From contig JAJDZZ010000045.1 of the NCBI GenBank assembly GCA_022824405.1, positions 1 through 64,000 of the forward strand: a stretch of 64,000 nucleotides of DNA. Direction: 5' to 3'. The position numbers were made by a program, and so were the translations under genes. This stretch comes from Opitutales bacterium (GTDB lineage: Bacteria; Verrucomicrobiota; Verrucomicrobiia; Opitutales; UBA2995). Shown here piece after piece: positions 35,409 to 45,034 of this stretch (its first letter is position 1; the number at the start of each line of letters is the position of its first letter). Below the pieces are notes generated by a model. It did no database searches and had not been told where the DNA came from. It was given only the letters and a program-made list of their open reading frames with translations.

Positions 35409-36382
35409 CCGAAGAGGAAGCGCTGATTCCTACCCAGCAACTCAAAGTCTTTTCCTGTAATTCCAACATCCCGCTTGCCCAGGAAATCTGTGATTATATC
35501 GGCATTCCCCTTGGAAAGGCCGAAATAACACAATTTCCCAATGGGGAGACCTTCGCCAAGGTAAATGAGAACATTCGCGGTCGCGATGTTTTCGTTATCC
35601 AGTCGATTTGCCATCCACCCAACCAGCACCTCATGGAGCTGTTCATTTTTATCGACGCGGCGCGCCGGGCATCGGCCAGTCGGATTACCGCCGTCCTTCC
35701 CTTTTACGGCTATGCCCGGCAGGACCGCAAGGACCAGCCCCGGGTCCCCATATCCTCGAAGCTGGTGGCCAATCTGCTGGTTGCCTCCGGGGCCAACCGA
35801 ATTCTTACGATGGACCTGCACGCCCAGCAAATCGTGGGATTTTTCGATATCCCGGTGGATCATTTGTATGCCTCGCCCGTTTTTTTCGAATACCTCTCCG
35901 AGCGAACCGATACGAAGAACACGGTCGTCATCTCACCTGATGCGGGAAGCATGAAGATGGCGGCGGCCTATGCCGGGATCCTCGGTTGCACGTTTGGCAT
36001 GGTTGCCAAAAAACGGATAGACCCCACCACCGTAGAGGCCACCACGGTGGTGGGAGAGGTCGCAGGCAAAGAAGTCTTGATTGTGGATGATTTAACGGAG
36101 ACCGCCGGCACCCTGACGGCGGCCGCCCAAATCTGCTTGGACCACGGAGCTACCAAAGTTCGGGCCTGTGTCAGTCATGGAGTTTTCAGCCGTTTCGCCT
36201 ACGACCGCCTGAAGAACGGTCCTTTGACTGAAATCATCACCACCAACACCACCCCCATCGATCCCGGGGAATTCGGCGTTCCGATTACAGTGGTCAGTGT
36301 TGCTCCTTTATTGGCCGAGGCCATCATGCGCACCCACAACTGCGAAAGTGTATCCAGTTTGTTCCGGGTGAAAGGTTTCTAG
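35405..36382 (+). CDS. prs: Ribose-phosphate pyrophosphokinase
   Basis: A 325-residue enzyme that makes PRPP from ribose 5-phosphate and ATP for nucleotide, His and Trp synthesis. [35 protein letters not shown] (ATP site), [12 protein letters not shown], the flexible loop AKKRIDP, and the PRPP-binding loop [14 protein letters not shown] are all present. ATG 35405 sits on the lpxD stop; an open frame from 35123 is a shadow. The stop overlaps the stop of the convergent TonB receptor gene. Confidence 0.95.
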   Translation: MTEEEALIPTQQLKVFSCNSNIPLAQEICDYIGIPLGKAEITQFPNGETFAKVNENIRGRDVFVIQSICHPPNQHLMELFIFIDAARRASASRITAVLPFYGYARQDRKDQPRVPISSKLVANLLVASGANRILTMDLHAQQIVGFFDIPVDHLYASPVFFEYLSERTDTKNTVVISPDAGSMKMAAAYAGILGCTFGMVAKKRIDPTTVEATTVVGEVAGKEVLIVDDLTETAGTLTAAAQICLDHGATKVRACVSHGVFSRFAYDRLKNGPLTEIITTNTTPIDPGEFGVPITVVSVAPLLAEAIMRTHNCESVSSLFRVKGF

Positions 36383-38610
36383 AAATGAATTCTCAGGCCG
36401 GTTGAAATTCCAAAACCCGGCAAGGGAACCCGGTCTTTTGTGAAGGAGGTGTGGGGGCGGATTTCCTCGTCGGTCAGGTTTCGGCCATAGAGGAACAGAT
36501 CGTAAGCGATATTGCCGCTTTCAATCCGATGGGTGATGTCCGCGTTTACCACGGTATAACCCTCCGTAGGGGTTTCTTCGGGAGCGAGGTGCTTGGCCGA
36601 AACGGTATGCCTGGCGCCCAATCCTATGATCCAGGGTCCGGATTCATAGACTAAACGTCCTCCAATTCGCCGGGGAGGTATTCGCGGAAGGTTGGAGGCT
36701 TCGGTTTTATTGGTAGCCCGGGTCTGATCGTAGGTCAGGTTAAAATACAGGTTGTCGTCTGCTTGATCGATCAAGTTGAAGCGGAGGTCCACTTCGAAAC
36801 CGTAGAATTCAGCATCTACCGCTTCCACCTGCAGAATTTCCAGACCTCCCGTATCTTCCCCCGGATACAGTTCCTCGAACACTTCATGATCCAAATGTTC
36901 CTGGAATATAAAGTTTTTGAATTCGGAGAAAAAGAGTGAGACTTCGCCTGTGACCGACCCGGCCGATTTTCGCCAGGAGGCGTTGAGGCTGTTGGATTGT
37001 TCGATACCCAGATCGGGGTTGCCTATTTCGAAGGATTGCGTTCCCGCGTGTGGTCCGAATGCATACCGTTCGGCCGCGTTTGGCGCCCGTTCGTTGTAGG
37101 CCAGGTTTACAGCTATGGTGTTGTTTTCCTGAAGATTGACAACCCACCCTCCAGACAGGTTGAAGATTGTGTCATCCTCCCCGCTTAGATCGGAGCTGTC
37201 GGGAGAGAGGGATTGGTTTTCGATCCGTCCCCCAAACTCGGCCGCGCCCCAATCGGTGTTGTAACGTTCTACCGCAAACAAGGCGTAATTGCTCAAGTCG
37301 TTTCCGGGAATATATGCTTCTTCGCCCTCTGCCAAAAAGTATTCGTCCTTAATATGAACCCCCAACGCTCCGGTAAGGTCCCCGATGGGGCGGTGCACGC
37401 CGGTTAAACGCAGGTCGACCCCGCTCCGTTCAAGCGTTGTTCCAATCTCCCTATCACCCGGCGTTCCTTCGAGTTCATGGTACCGGGAATCGGCATAGGC
37501 AATGTTCAATTCGGACGATTCAAACAGGTCGTTGGGAGCTAACCATTCGGCACGAAAACTGACGCGTGTATTTTCCAGGTCGATTACCACGGATCCCCCG
37601 TGACCTTCTTCATCCTCATGGTGATCTTCGCCCTCTTCCTCTTCTTCGCCTTCATGTTCCTCTCCCTCTTCGTGTTCTTCTTCCCCGTGTCCGTGGGCAT
37701 CACCTTCTGCATGGGTATGACCGGGCACTCCGTAGAATGAATCGTATTGGTTGAAGGCAATTCCGTAACTGGCATTTTCAGTGAACCACCCAAATCCGAT
37801 CGAGGCATTCTCGGTTTCAACAGCGCTGTTCAGCAAAATGCCCGATGCTTCATCCTCATGGTGATCTTCTTCCTCTTCATGGTGTTCTTCGCCCTCATGT
37901 TCTTCTTCATCCTCATGATGTTCTTCCTCCTCTTCATGTTCCCGCATGTATTCGGATTCCGCAAATCCGGGAATTTCGTAATCTCCGGCCTCGCGTTTCA
38001 GGTAGTTCAAGCTCCAGGCAAAGTTGCTTCTTCCCGACTGTACGGAAAAACCGCCCGTCTTCTCACCCGCTACGGTTCCGTATCGGAGTTCAGCTTCGGA
38101 GGTCGGCGCTGTCACTCGATTGCGGGGAATGGATTTGTCGATCACATTGACGATCCCGCCGATGGCGGCATTTCCGTAAAGCAGAGAGGCCGGTCCTCGG
38201 ATAATTTCCACCCGTTCGATAAGGACCGGTTCGATTGCGACTCCATGGTCCGGGCTGGTAAAGGAGGCGTCGAATACATCGGTGCTGTTTTGCAGGATGC
38301 GAACCCGGTCGCCGTCGAAACCGCGAATGATGGGTCGCCCCGCGCCTGGAGCATAGGAGGAATTGTGTAAGCCGGGCAACTCATTCAAAGTAGCTCCGAG
38401 GGAAGATTCTCCGGCGCGCCGAAGATTTTCCCCGGAAAGAATGTCGGCTGGAAATACCAAGTCCTCCTGTTTTAAAGCGAGGGGGCTGGCAGTAATATTG
38501 ATCTGCTGGAGGTCTATGATTTCGAGATCATCCTCTTCGTCTTGGGCGGAGAGCGCCGGAAAAATGGTCAGGCTAAGAAAAAATAAGGATAAATGTATTT
38601 TGGATCGCAT
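36379..38610 (-). CDS. TonB-dependent outer-membrane receptor, probable zinc type
   Basis: A 743-residue receptor. After the signal peptide (residues 1-22), the plug domain carries PADILSGENLRRAGESSLG, GLHNSSYAPGAGRPIIRGFDGDRV (quoted as GAGRPIIRGFDGDRV) and VEIIRGPASLLYG. The barrel ends in [12 protein letters not shown]. Two extracellular loops are packed with His, Glu and Asp: one near residues 225-260 and one near 295-340, resembling the His-rich loops of zinc receptors such as ZnuD. Metal type is inferred, not proven. A small His-rich exported protein is encoded just upstream on the same strand. Confidence 0.88.
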   Translation of the reverse strand: MRSKIHLSLFFLSLTIFPALSAQDEEDDLEIIDLQQINITASPLALKQEDLVFPADILSGENLRRAGESSLGATLNELPGLHNSSYAPGAGRPIIRGFDGDRVRILQNSTDVFDASFTSPDHGVAIEPVLIERVEIIRGPASLLYGNAAIGGIVNVIDKSIPRNRVTAPTSEAELRYGTVAGEKTGGFSVQSGRSNFAWSLNYLKREAGDYEIPGFAESEYMREHEEEEEHHEDEEEHEGEEHHEEEEDHHEDEASGILLNSAVETENASIGFGWFTENASYGIAFNQYDSFYGVPGHTHAEGDAHGHGEEEHEEGEEHEGEEEEEGEDHHEDEEGHGGSVVIDLENTRVSFRAEWLAPNDLFESSELNIAYADSRYHELEGTPGDREIGTTLERSGVDLRLTGVHRPIGDLTGALGVHIKDEYFLAEGEEAYIPGNDLSNYALFAVERYNTDWGAAEFGGRIENQSLSPDSSDLSGEDDTIFNLSGGWVVNLQENNTIAVNLAYNERAPNAAERYAFGPHAGTQSFEIGNPDLGIEQSNSLNASWRKSAGSVTGEVSLFFSEFKNFIFQEHLDHEVFEELYPGEDTGGLEILQVEAVDAEFYGFEVDLRFNLIDQADDNLYFNLTYDQTRATNKTEASNLPRIPPRRIGGRLVYESGPWIIGLGARHTVSAKHLAPEETPTEGYTVVNADITHRIESGNIAYDLFLYGRNLTDEEIRPHTSFTKDRVPLPGFGISTGLRIHF
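37600..37950. repeat. Low-complexity His/Glu coding repeats in the TonB receptor
   Basis: Two tracts (about 37600-37720 and 37850-37950) of CTTCATCCTCATGGTG-like units encode runs of Glu, His and Asp. They look like expanded trinucleotide-type repeats and may vary in length between strains. Confidence 0.7.
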
Positions 38611-38730
38611 AGTAATAAGGCAGGAGGCTGACCTGCACAGGTTCAGTTTAAACTATCGTGAACGGTCCGTCCGGAATGCCGCCGCATAAAAACGTGGAGC
38701 AGCCTGGATGTTGGTCCGGTGAATGACGAC

Positions 38731-39075
38731 TTATCTGAACCGATGCGGAGGCCCTCTGGCCAAATGCCGGGCCATAGCAGGTTTTTCTGCCAACCGTGGT
38801 GCGGTAGGAGGGATTGGCTCGTTCAGCTCTTTGGAAGGATGGATATCAAGGGGTCCTTCCTCGCTCGAGATACCCGCAGCCATCAGGGTGATGGCACATA
38901 CGTGATCCGCCTCTCGGGCATCTTCGGCATCTTCGTGAGATCCACAATGGTCCTTCTCGGAATGTTCCGCCAGGTCAACCCCATGCAGCCAATGGTGCAA
39001 TGGCGGGCTGGAAACGGCCAACTGGGTCAAAATAAGCTCCGTTAGCAGGACCATGGACACACCTGTCCGGATCAT
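38731..39075 (-). CDS. Small exported His-rich protein upstream of the TonB receptor
   Basis: A 114-residue protein not assigned to a named family. The proposed start at 39075 gives a signal peptide (MIRTGVSMVLLTELILTQ). The mature part has LHHWLHG, HSEKDHCGSHEDAEDA and DHVCAITLMAAGI: many His and acidic residues and two Cys, suggesting metal binding. Longer starts at 39093 or 39126 are possible. It lies 120 bp upstream of the receptor gene on the same strand, and small His-rich partners of zinc receptors are known in other bacteria. The C-terminal 30 residues are Pro/Arg-rich. Confidence 0.55.
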   Translation of the reverse strand: MIRTGVSMVLLTELILTQLAVSSPPLHHWLHGVDLAEHSEKDHCGSHEDAEDAREADHVCAITLMAAGISSEEGPLDIHPSKELNEPIPPTAPRLAEKPAMARHLARGPPHRFR

Positions 39076-39169
39076 GGAAGGGCACCTACCCATCTGCGGA
39101 GGGAGAAGATTGTGGATTACTTTCACCAAGTTACCTTTTCTTTTCTAATTCCGCCTGCGGTATATCTTC

Positions 39170-39189
39170 AAGTAAATTATAAAATACTT
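39170..39189. promoter_or_regulatory. AT-rich palindrome with a TATAAT box (candidate Zur/Fur-type site)
   Basis: AAGTAAATTATAAAATACTT has inverted AAGTA/TACTT ends around an AT core. On the minus strand bases 39181-39176 read TATAAT, a perfect -10 box for the small protein and receptor genes; no clear -35 box is seen. An AT palindrome over a -10 box resembles Fur-family operators. It also lies 47 bp before the divergent PQQ-like gene. Confidence 0.4.
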
Positions 39190-39235
39190 TGACTCCGTTT
39201 CACGGTTGAACATCCCTTTGCTTCCACAATCGGCC

Positions 39236-40789
39236 ATGAACAGATCCGGCAAAAACTCCCCTCGTTGGTGGCTCCTGGCCATTATTTGGATGTTGGGGTT
39301 GGCGGGCTTCCTCATCCTTTATTTGACCGCTGATTCCCATCGGCAGGGGCTGGTTATGGGCTCGATCGGCATACTGACCGGTTGCGGGATACTCTCGGTC
39401 TTATGGCTGCTTGCTCTATCGCGATTGCCCTGGCGGGTTCGGTTAAGCGTATTTGGCGGAATTGCCCTGGCTGGAGTTCTCCTTGTCAGTCAGCTTCGGT
39501 TCGAGGGGGTCACGGGCGATCTGAGGCCCATCGTGAAATGGCGCTGGTCGAAGCCGGATGTTACGGTCGCAACCGGAGCCAACATTGCGCAAAAACCGGT
39601 TACCGGCAATTTCCCGCAATTCCTCGGACCCAACCGGAATACGACCGTCTCCGGGGTCCGGCTGGAACCCGATTGGGAAACTCATCCGCCCGAGTTGGTT
39701 TGGCGTCGACCGATCGGGCAAGCCTGGTCGGGGTTTGCCGTTTCCGGAAACCGTGCCGTCACCCAAGAGCAGGATGGGGCCGATGAATTGGTCGTTTGCC
39801 ATGATTTCCTGACCGGCAAACGAATATGGGAGCATCGCTACCCGGCCCGTTATGACAATCCGCTGGGCGGCATCGGTCCGCGCGCCACTCCGACCATCGA
39901 AGAGGATCGCGTCTATGCGCTCGGCGCCAAGGGAGACTTTTTCTGCCTGAGGTTGGAAACGGGAGAGAAACTGTGGGGGCACAATGTTTTGGACAGACAT
40001 GGGGCTTCCCTCCCGGAGTGGGGAATGGCGGGATCGCCCCTGATTTACCAGGATTTGGTTATCCTGAGTGTCGGTGGGTCCGAAGGACGTTCCCTGGTGG
40101 CCTACCGTAAACGGGATGGGAAATTTGCCTGGGGAGGCGGAAGTGACGCCGCTCATTGGAGTTCCCCGGTAATGTATGAGATCGCCGGTAAGAAACAGGT
40201 CCTGATTTTCAACTATTCCGGAATGGCCGCCCACGACGTGAGCGACGGTTCCATTTTATGGGAGTATCCCTGGGATACGGATGGAAGGCCTCACGTGGCC
40301 ATACCGGTGCCGGTTTCGGGCGACCGGATTGTCTTGTCCAGCGGTTATGGCAAGGGAGCCGAGATGTTGCAGGTTTCAAACCTGGCGAATGGGGGGCAGA
40401 AGGCGGATCGGTTATGGAGATCCCTGCACCTCAAAGCCAAGTTTAACAACTATGTGCTAAAAGATGGTTACCTGTATGGCCTGGACGACGGCAGGTTGAC
40501 CTGTATCGACGTCGAAACGGGTCGTCGAACCTGGAAAAGCGGCCGCTATGGCCACGGTCAGAACCTTTTGGTGGGAAATTTGCTTCTACTGACGGCAGAA
40601 TACGGAGAGGTTCTTTTAATTGAACCGGTTCCGGAAAAACCCATGGTGCTTGGACGCTTTCAGGCCATTGAGGGAAAGAGCTGGAATCCCCCCGCCTTGG
40701 TGGGACCCTATCTCCTGGTCAGGAACCATCTGGAGGCCGCTCTCTATCGGTTGCCCCTGGCTTCCCAGGGGGAAGCAATTAAGAATTAG
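39236..40789 (+). CDS. Membrane-anchored PQQ-like beta-propeller protein
   Basis: A 517-residue protein. Two or three hydrophobic helices (residues about 12-90: WWLLAIIWMLGLAGFLILYL, GSIGILTGCGILSVLWLLAL, GGIALAGVLLV) anchor it. From about 125 a quinoprotein-like propeller begins with FPQFLGPNRN and continues with repeated blades (CHDFLTGKRIWEHRYPAR, YALGAKGDFFCLRLETGEKLW). This PQQ-like family is common in Planctomycetes and Verrucomicrobia and usually lacks cofactor; its role is unknown. The last residues AIKN and TAG stop are spelled by the AATTAAGAATTAG repeat. Confidence 0.83.
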   Translation: MNRSGKNSPRWWLLAIIWMLGLAGFLILYLTADSHRQGLVMGSIGILTGCGILSVLWLLALSRLPWRVRLSVFGGIALAGVLLVSQLRFEGVTGDLRPIVKWRWSKPDVTVATGANIAQKPVTGNFPQFLGPNRNTTVSGVRLEPDWETHPPELVWRRPIGQAWSGFAVSGNRAVTQEQDGADELVVCHDFLTGKRIWEHRYPARYDNPLGGIGPRATPTIEEDRVYALGAKGDFFCLRLETGEKLWGHNVLDRHGASLPEWGMAGSPLIYQDLVILSVGGSEGRSLVAYRKRDGKFAWGGGSDAAHWSSPVMYEIAGKKQVLIFNYSGMAAHDVSDGSILWEYPWDTDGRPHVAIPVPVSGDRIVLSSGYGKGAEMLQVSNLANGGQKADRLWRSLHLKAKFNNYVLKDGYLYGLDDGRLTCIDVETGRRTWKSGRYGHGQNLLVGNLLLLTAEYGEVLLIEPVPEKPMVLGRFQAIEGKSWNPPALVGPYLLVRNHLEAALYRLPLASQGEAIKN

Positions 40790-40844
40790 GAATTAGGAAT
40801 GGAGGGAGAATTTTAAACTCTCCACTCTCCACTAATCAGGGAAG
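40777..40844. repeat. AATTAGGAAT repeat at the end of the PQQ-like gene
   Basis: CAATTAAGAATTAGGAATTA overlaps the stop codon, and a short CTCTCCACTCTCCACTAATC word follows. No GGCGCC palindrome is attached here. Confidence 0.6.
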
Positions 40845-42158
40845 CTACACCAGCTTTGTTACCCCCGGAACGGCGACCTCGGCCAAGGGATATTCCCCGA
40901 ATTCCCAACGTCTCGGGGTTAAATCGAGTTTGGAAGCGTTCATGGCCCAATCCCATTTCAGGGCGCGACCGGTATAGGCGGCCATTCGGCCGATAACGGC
41001 GGTCATGGTACTCTGGGCGATGCGTATGCCTTCGTTGATGGCTGTGCCGGAACGGATGGAATTCAGGGCGTCCCGGTACTGATCCACGGCTGGATTCGGG
41101 GTGGGCCCATTGTATTTGAAGGGGTGTTTGCCTTCGATGGTAGCGTTGACGAAGCTGGAGTTCATCCGACCCTCGGTTCCAAACAGGAGGAAATCGTTTC
41201 GTGGACTGATGCCGTCCATTTGGGCTCCCAGGTGAGTTATGCGGGCGCCGTTGGGATACAGGTATTCCACTGAAATGTTATCCCAAACGTTGGGATAAGC
41301 CTCACCGGTTCGGGATTGCCGTCCCCCCGTGCCGATCACCTGAACGGGGTGAGATCCCATTATCCAATTTACGATGTCCAGGTTATGGATGTGTTGTTCG
41401 ACAATGAAATCTCCCGAGGACCAGGTGGTGAACAACCAGCGTCTCAGCTGCCATTCCATGTCGGACCATTCGGGCCGGCGAACGGCTTCGCTTTCGCGCC
41501 AGTTGGAGAGGGCTCCGCCCAAGCGGGTCGACTGTCCGCTCATGGGGTCTCCGATGGCCCCTTCCCGCACCCGTTCCACCAGCGCCATGAGGTGCCGGGC
41601 GCGACGCATTTGGGTGCCTGCAACCACGGTCAGGCCCTTTTTTTCGGCCAGACGGGAAGTTTCCATGAAGTCCTTGACCCCGACGGGATCCACCGCGACC
41701 GGTTTTTCCACAAAAACGTGTTTGCCCGCTTCTACGGCTGCTTTGAAATGGGCGGGACGGAAAACGGGAGGAGTGGCCAGGATGATAAGGTCCACGTCGC
41801 AGGCGATGACCTTCTCGTAGGCATCGAAACCGTAAAACATGGTGTCCTTTCCGACCTTGTAAATTTTTTCAAAGGGTAGATCCCTTCGGGCGAAGCTGGC
41901 CTTTATGGTGTTCTTGGCCGCATCGAGGTGGTCTTTGAATAGATCTCCCATGGCGACCAGTTCGATGTTGGAATCGGCCATTGCGCAGTCGGTGATACCG
42001 GCCCTGCAACCACGGCCTCCCAGTCCGACGAGACCGACGCGGATTTTGTCCGAGGCGGGATTACCGTGCACATTCGGGACGTGGGCCAGCAAGGAGGCCA
42101 ATCCGGCTGCCCCGGTTGTTTTCATGAAATGGCGGCGTGAAACGTGTTCGATTTTCAT
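40845..42158 (-). CDS. Tat-exported Gfo/Idh/MocA-family oxidoreductase
   Basis: A 437-residue NAD(P)-dependent oxidoreductase. The N-terminus VSRRHFMKTTGAAGLASLLA is a twin-arginine signal. VGLVGLGGRGCRAG is the Rossmann loop, VFVEKPVAVD the family EKP motif, and WSSGDFIVEQHIHNLDIVNW the substrate-domain block with a conserved His. It is the last gene of the minus-strand operon dctP-dctQ-dctM-esterase-oxidoreductase, 19 bp after the esterase, which links it to catabolism of an imported acidic or acetylated sugar. Confidence 0.9.
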   Translation of the reverse strand: MKIEHVSRRHFMKTTGAAGLASLLAHVPNVHGNPASDKIRVGLVGLGGRGCRAGITDCAMADSNIELVAMGDLFKDHLDAAKNTIKASFARRDLPFEKIYKVGKDTMFYGFDAYEKVIACDVDLIILATPPVFRPAHFKAAVEAGKHVFVEKPVAVDPVGVKDFMETSRLAEKKGLTVVAGTQMRRARHLMALVERVREGAIGDPMSGQSTRLGGALSNWRESEAVRRPEWSDMEWQLRRWLFTTWSSGDFIVEQHIHNLDIVNWIMGSHPVQVIGTGGRQSRTGEAYPNVWDNISVEYLYPNGARITHLGAQMDGISPRNDFLLFGTEGRMNSSFVNATIEGKHPFKYNGPTPNPAVDQYRDALNSIRSGTAINEGIRIAQSTMTAVIGRMAAYTGRALKWDWAMNASKLDLTPRRWEFGEYPLAEVAVPGVTKLV

Positions 42159-42177
42159 AGGGGGTTCAGGGTGAATT

Positions 42178-43719
42178 TTATCTAAAGTGTTTTCCTACGG
42201 TGACTCCGGGCCAGTTGTCGGTGCGAAAGGGGGTGACGGGGAGACCATCGCGACTGAACAGGTTGCAGACGGGATTGTCGGCCCAGGCGTAGCGGACGGC
42301 TGCGGGTTGGGAGATGGCGTCATTCCAGACCTCGACCGTATTTTCGTCCACTATTTTGGCCTGGGCCCAGGCAAAATGCCGGTCTTCCCCCGCGATGGCG
42401 AATCCTTGGGGTTCCCTGGTGTCGAAAGAATAAAGACCCTGTCCCACGTGATCGAATGTGAGGATGATTTTGTTGCCTTCCCTCTCCATCGACCGGTAGG
42501 TCGGGCTCCGGTAGTGGATATCGAATCCGTAGTCGTTGGCCAGAGCCCAGCGGGCCAGGCGGTTGGCCACCATTTGTTTGTTACGCGGGTGAATGTCGCG
42601 ACCTTCTCCGATATCGATAATGACGGCTTGGCCTACCTTATCCAGTTTGTCCATGGCCATGGTTTGGGCTTCGCGCAGTTCGGCCCAGTCACTTTCTCCC
42701 GGTTCAGCTTTTTCCTCCCGGAAGTCGGCCAGTTGCACGTAGTAGAAAGGGAAATCGCCCTGGTTCCATATGTCGCGCCAATGTTGGATCATGAGGGGGA
42801 ACAGATCCCGGTACTGGTGGGCGCGGGATGCGTTGGATTCTCCCTGGTACCAGATGGCGCCGCGGATTCCGTATCCGATGGTGGGATGGAGGACTCCGTT
42901 GAAGATATTGGCCGGCCGTTGGTTGCCCGTGAGGGGATTGCGCGGATTGCGCGGTCTCGGGCCCTGGCGCCCGCCTTCGTTCCAAGCCCGGAGAGCCGCC
43001 TGGAATTTGGCTTGGTCCGTTGCGGGGTCATAGGCGGTCTCGATTTCCACCCATTTGGCCATGAGTTGGTCGAACCGGCCATCCGATTGCAATGCGTCGC
43101 GTCGGATCCAGGCCTCGGCGGCCGAACCTCCCCAGGCGTTATCGATGAGCCCGATGGGGACTTCCAGGATTTGGTGCAATCGACGTCCGAAAGCGTACCC
43201 CACGGCGGAAAATTCGGCGATGGATTCAGGGGTTACCGGTTCCCAATGCCCTTCAAAATCATTTTGGGGTTGTTGAGTTCCCACCTGAGGAACGGAAATA
43301 ATGCGCATGCGGGGGAATTTGGCCGATTGGATTTCCAATTCCGCATCGTCCGATCGCGTCACCGTCCAGGCCATGTTGGACTGGCCGGAACAAATCCATA
43401 CTTCCCCGACCAGGACGTCTGAAAATGAGACCTCCGTCTTTCCCCGGACGGTCAGGGTGTAGGGCCCCCCGGCGGGGATGGGGGTCAGCGCCACTCTCCA
43501 TGCTCCCTCAATGTCCGCCTTGGTGCGGTGGTCCTGACCGGCTATGGATACTCCTATGCTTTCTCCCGGATCGGCCCAACCCCAAACCGGATTGGAATGG
43601 TTTTGCTGCAGAACCATGTGATCCCCGAAAATGGAGGGGAGGGAAGGCGCGGCGATGAGAGAGGCCGGCCAAGCCATCGTGACGAGGAGCGAGAAGAGGG
43701 AACGAGTATTCACATGCAT
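42178..43719 (-). CDS. Secreted SGNH esterase, sialate O-acetylesterase-like
   Basis: A 513-residue carbohydrate acetylesterase. A signal peptide (residues 1-23) is followed by SIFGDHMVLQQ and PVWGWADPGE, the usual beta-sandwich start of this family. The nucleophile motif is WICSGQSNMAW and the Asp/His pair is in GRDIHPRNKQ. The oxyanion segment AIWYQGESNA is clear. It probably removes acetyl groups from sialic acid or from plant or algal polysaccharides outside the cytoplasm. It lies 13 bp after dctM in an operon with a TRAP transporter. Confidence 0.9.
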   Translation of the reverse strand: MHVNTRSLFSLLVTMAWPASLIAAPSLPSIFGDHMVLQQNHSNPVWGWADPGESIGVSIAGQDHRTKADIEGAWRVALTPIPAGGPYTLTVRGKTEVSFSDVLVGEVWICSGQSNMAWTVTRSDDAELEIQSAKFPRMRIISVPQVGTQQPQNDFEGHWEPVTPESIAEFSAVGYAFGRRLHQILEVPIGLIDNAWGGSAAEAWIRRDALQSDGRFDQLMAKWVEIETAYDPATDQAKFQAALRAWNEGGRQGPRPRNPRNPLTGNQRPANIFNGVLHPTIGYGIRGAIWYQGESNASRAHQYRDLFPLMIQHWRDIWNQGDFPFYYVQLADFREEKAEPGESDWAELREAQTMAMDKLDKVGQAVIIDIGEGRDIHPRNKQMVANRLARWALANDYGFDIHYRSPTYRSMEREGNKIILTFDHVGQGLYSFDTREPQGFAIAGEDRHFAWAQAKIVDENTVEVWNDAISQPAAVRYAWADNPVCNLFSRDGLPVTPFRTDNWPGVTVGKHFR

Positions 43720-43732
43720 ATCGGGCGATCGA

Positions 43733-45034
43733 TTATAGAAATTCGGGGGTCAGCCAACGTGGCAAAAACATGATCAGTTCGGGGAAAAGGATGACGAGAA
43801 TTAAGAGTACCAGCATGGGCAGCAAGATTATTCCCACATCCCTGAGGGCCTGCACCACTTTGATTTTTCCCAGGGCGGCGGAAATGAGCAAACACAGTCC
43901 ATAGGGTGGGGTGACCAGCCCGAAGGCCAGGGAAATGACCCCGATGATGGCGAAGTGAATGGGATGCATGCCCACTTTATCGGCCAGGGGAAGGAGAATG
44001 GTTCCCAGGATGATAATGGCGGGAATGGCATCGATAAACATGCCGATAACCAGAAAGGAAAGGGCGATGAGACAACCGGTGAGGATGAGGTCGTTGCCGA
44101 AGCCGGACAAGGAATCCACCAGGGCCTGCGGCACGCGATAATAGGCCAGCAGCCACCCGAAGGCGGAGGCCGTTCCGATGCAAAATAGCGAAATGGCGGC
44201 CAAACGGGCCGAGTCGTACAGGACCTTGGGAAAATCTTTGGCTCCGATCTTCCGATAGATCAGGCTCCCTAGGAGCGCTGAATAGATAACTGCGATGACG
44301 GAGGCTTCGGTGGGGGTAAAGAACCCTCCCACAATTCCGCCCACGATAATCGCCGGTGTAACCAAGGCCAGGAAGGCGTTGCCCAATGCGCCAAAAAATT
44401 CCTTCAACGATGCCCGTCGATAGATGGGATAATTGCGTATTTTAGCGTAAATCAGGACGGTGCTCATCATAAACAACGCCATTAGAATGCCCGGGATGAC
44501 TCCGGCCAGGAAAAGGCCGCCAATCGAGACCGACATCAGCCCGCCCCATAAGATCATGAGGATGCTGGGGGGAATGATGACGCCCATCACGGAGGAACAG
44601 GCGGTTATGGCGACGGCGAAACTGGAATCGTAACCCTGTTTTTTCATGGCGGGGATCATGAGGGATCCTATTCCGGCTGCATCCGCCGTCGATGAACCGG
44701 AAATGCCGGCAAACAGCATGCTCACCACGACGTTGATGTGCCCCAGGCCCCCTGGCAGGTGACCCACCGAGGCCCGAGCCAGTTGGACCAGCCTTTCCGT
44801 TATACCGGCCGCATTCATCAGGTTGGCCGCCAGGAGAAAGAATGGCACCGCCAGCAGAATGAAGGCGTTGTAGGATTTCCACATCTCGGTAAGCAACAGG
44901 ATGGGAGTCAGGCGATCGTCCAGCATGAATACCGGAAGGCAGGCCAGCCCCAGGGCGAAGGACACGGGTATGCGCAGCAGAATCAGGATTCCGAAGGTGC
45001 CGAACAGGATAAGAGAAACCTCTCCCGCATTCAT
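43733..45034 (-). CDS. dctM: TRAP transporter large membrane subunit (DctM type)
   Basis: A 433-residue integral membrane protein with about twelve helices, the ion-coupled channel subunit of a tripartite TRAP transporter. Typical segments are PVSFALGLACLPV, GHLPGGLGHINVVVSMLFAGISGSS (quoted as GLGHINVVVSMLFAGISGSS), GVIIPPSILMI, GGFFTPTEASVIAV and VTPPYGLCLLISA. The start 45034 overlaps the dctQ stop (ATGA); an open frame reaching 45397 is rejected. Substrates of TRAP systems are mostly carboxylates or sugar acids. Confidence 0.95.
   Translation of the reverse strand: MNAGEVSLILFGTFGILILLRIPVSFALGLACLPVFMLDDRLTPILLLTEMWKSYNAFILLAVPFFLLAANLMNAAGITERLVQLARASVGHLPGGLGHINVVVSMLFAGISGSSTADAAGIGSLMIPAMKKQGYDSSFAVAITACSSVMGVIIPPSILMILWGGLMSVSIGGLFLAGVIPGILMALFMMSTVLIYAKIRNYPIYRRASLKEFFGALGNAFLALVTPAIIVGGIVGGFFTPTEASVIAVIYSALLGSLIYRKIGAKDFPKVLYDSARLAAISLFCIGTASAFGWLLAYYRVPQALVDSLSGFGNDLILTGCLIALSFLVIGMFIDAIPAIIILGTILLPLADKVGMHPIHFAIIGVISLAFGLVTPPYGLCLLISAALGKIKVVQALRDVGIILLPMLVLLILVILFPELIMFLPRWLTPEFL

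Noticed and set aside
37747-38370. 207-codon + strand frame with hydrophobic Phe/Met runs opposite the TonB receptor
   Set aside because: The hydrophobic runs are the antisense of the His/Glu loops; the receptor has plug and barrel motifs.
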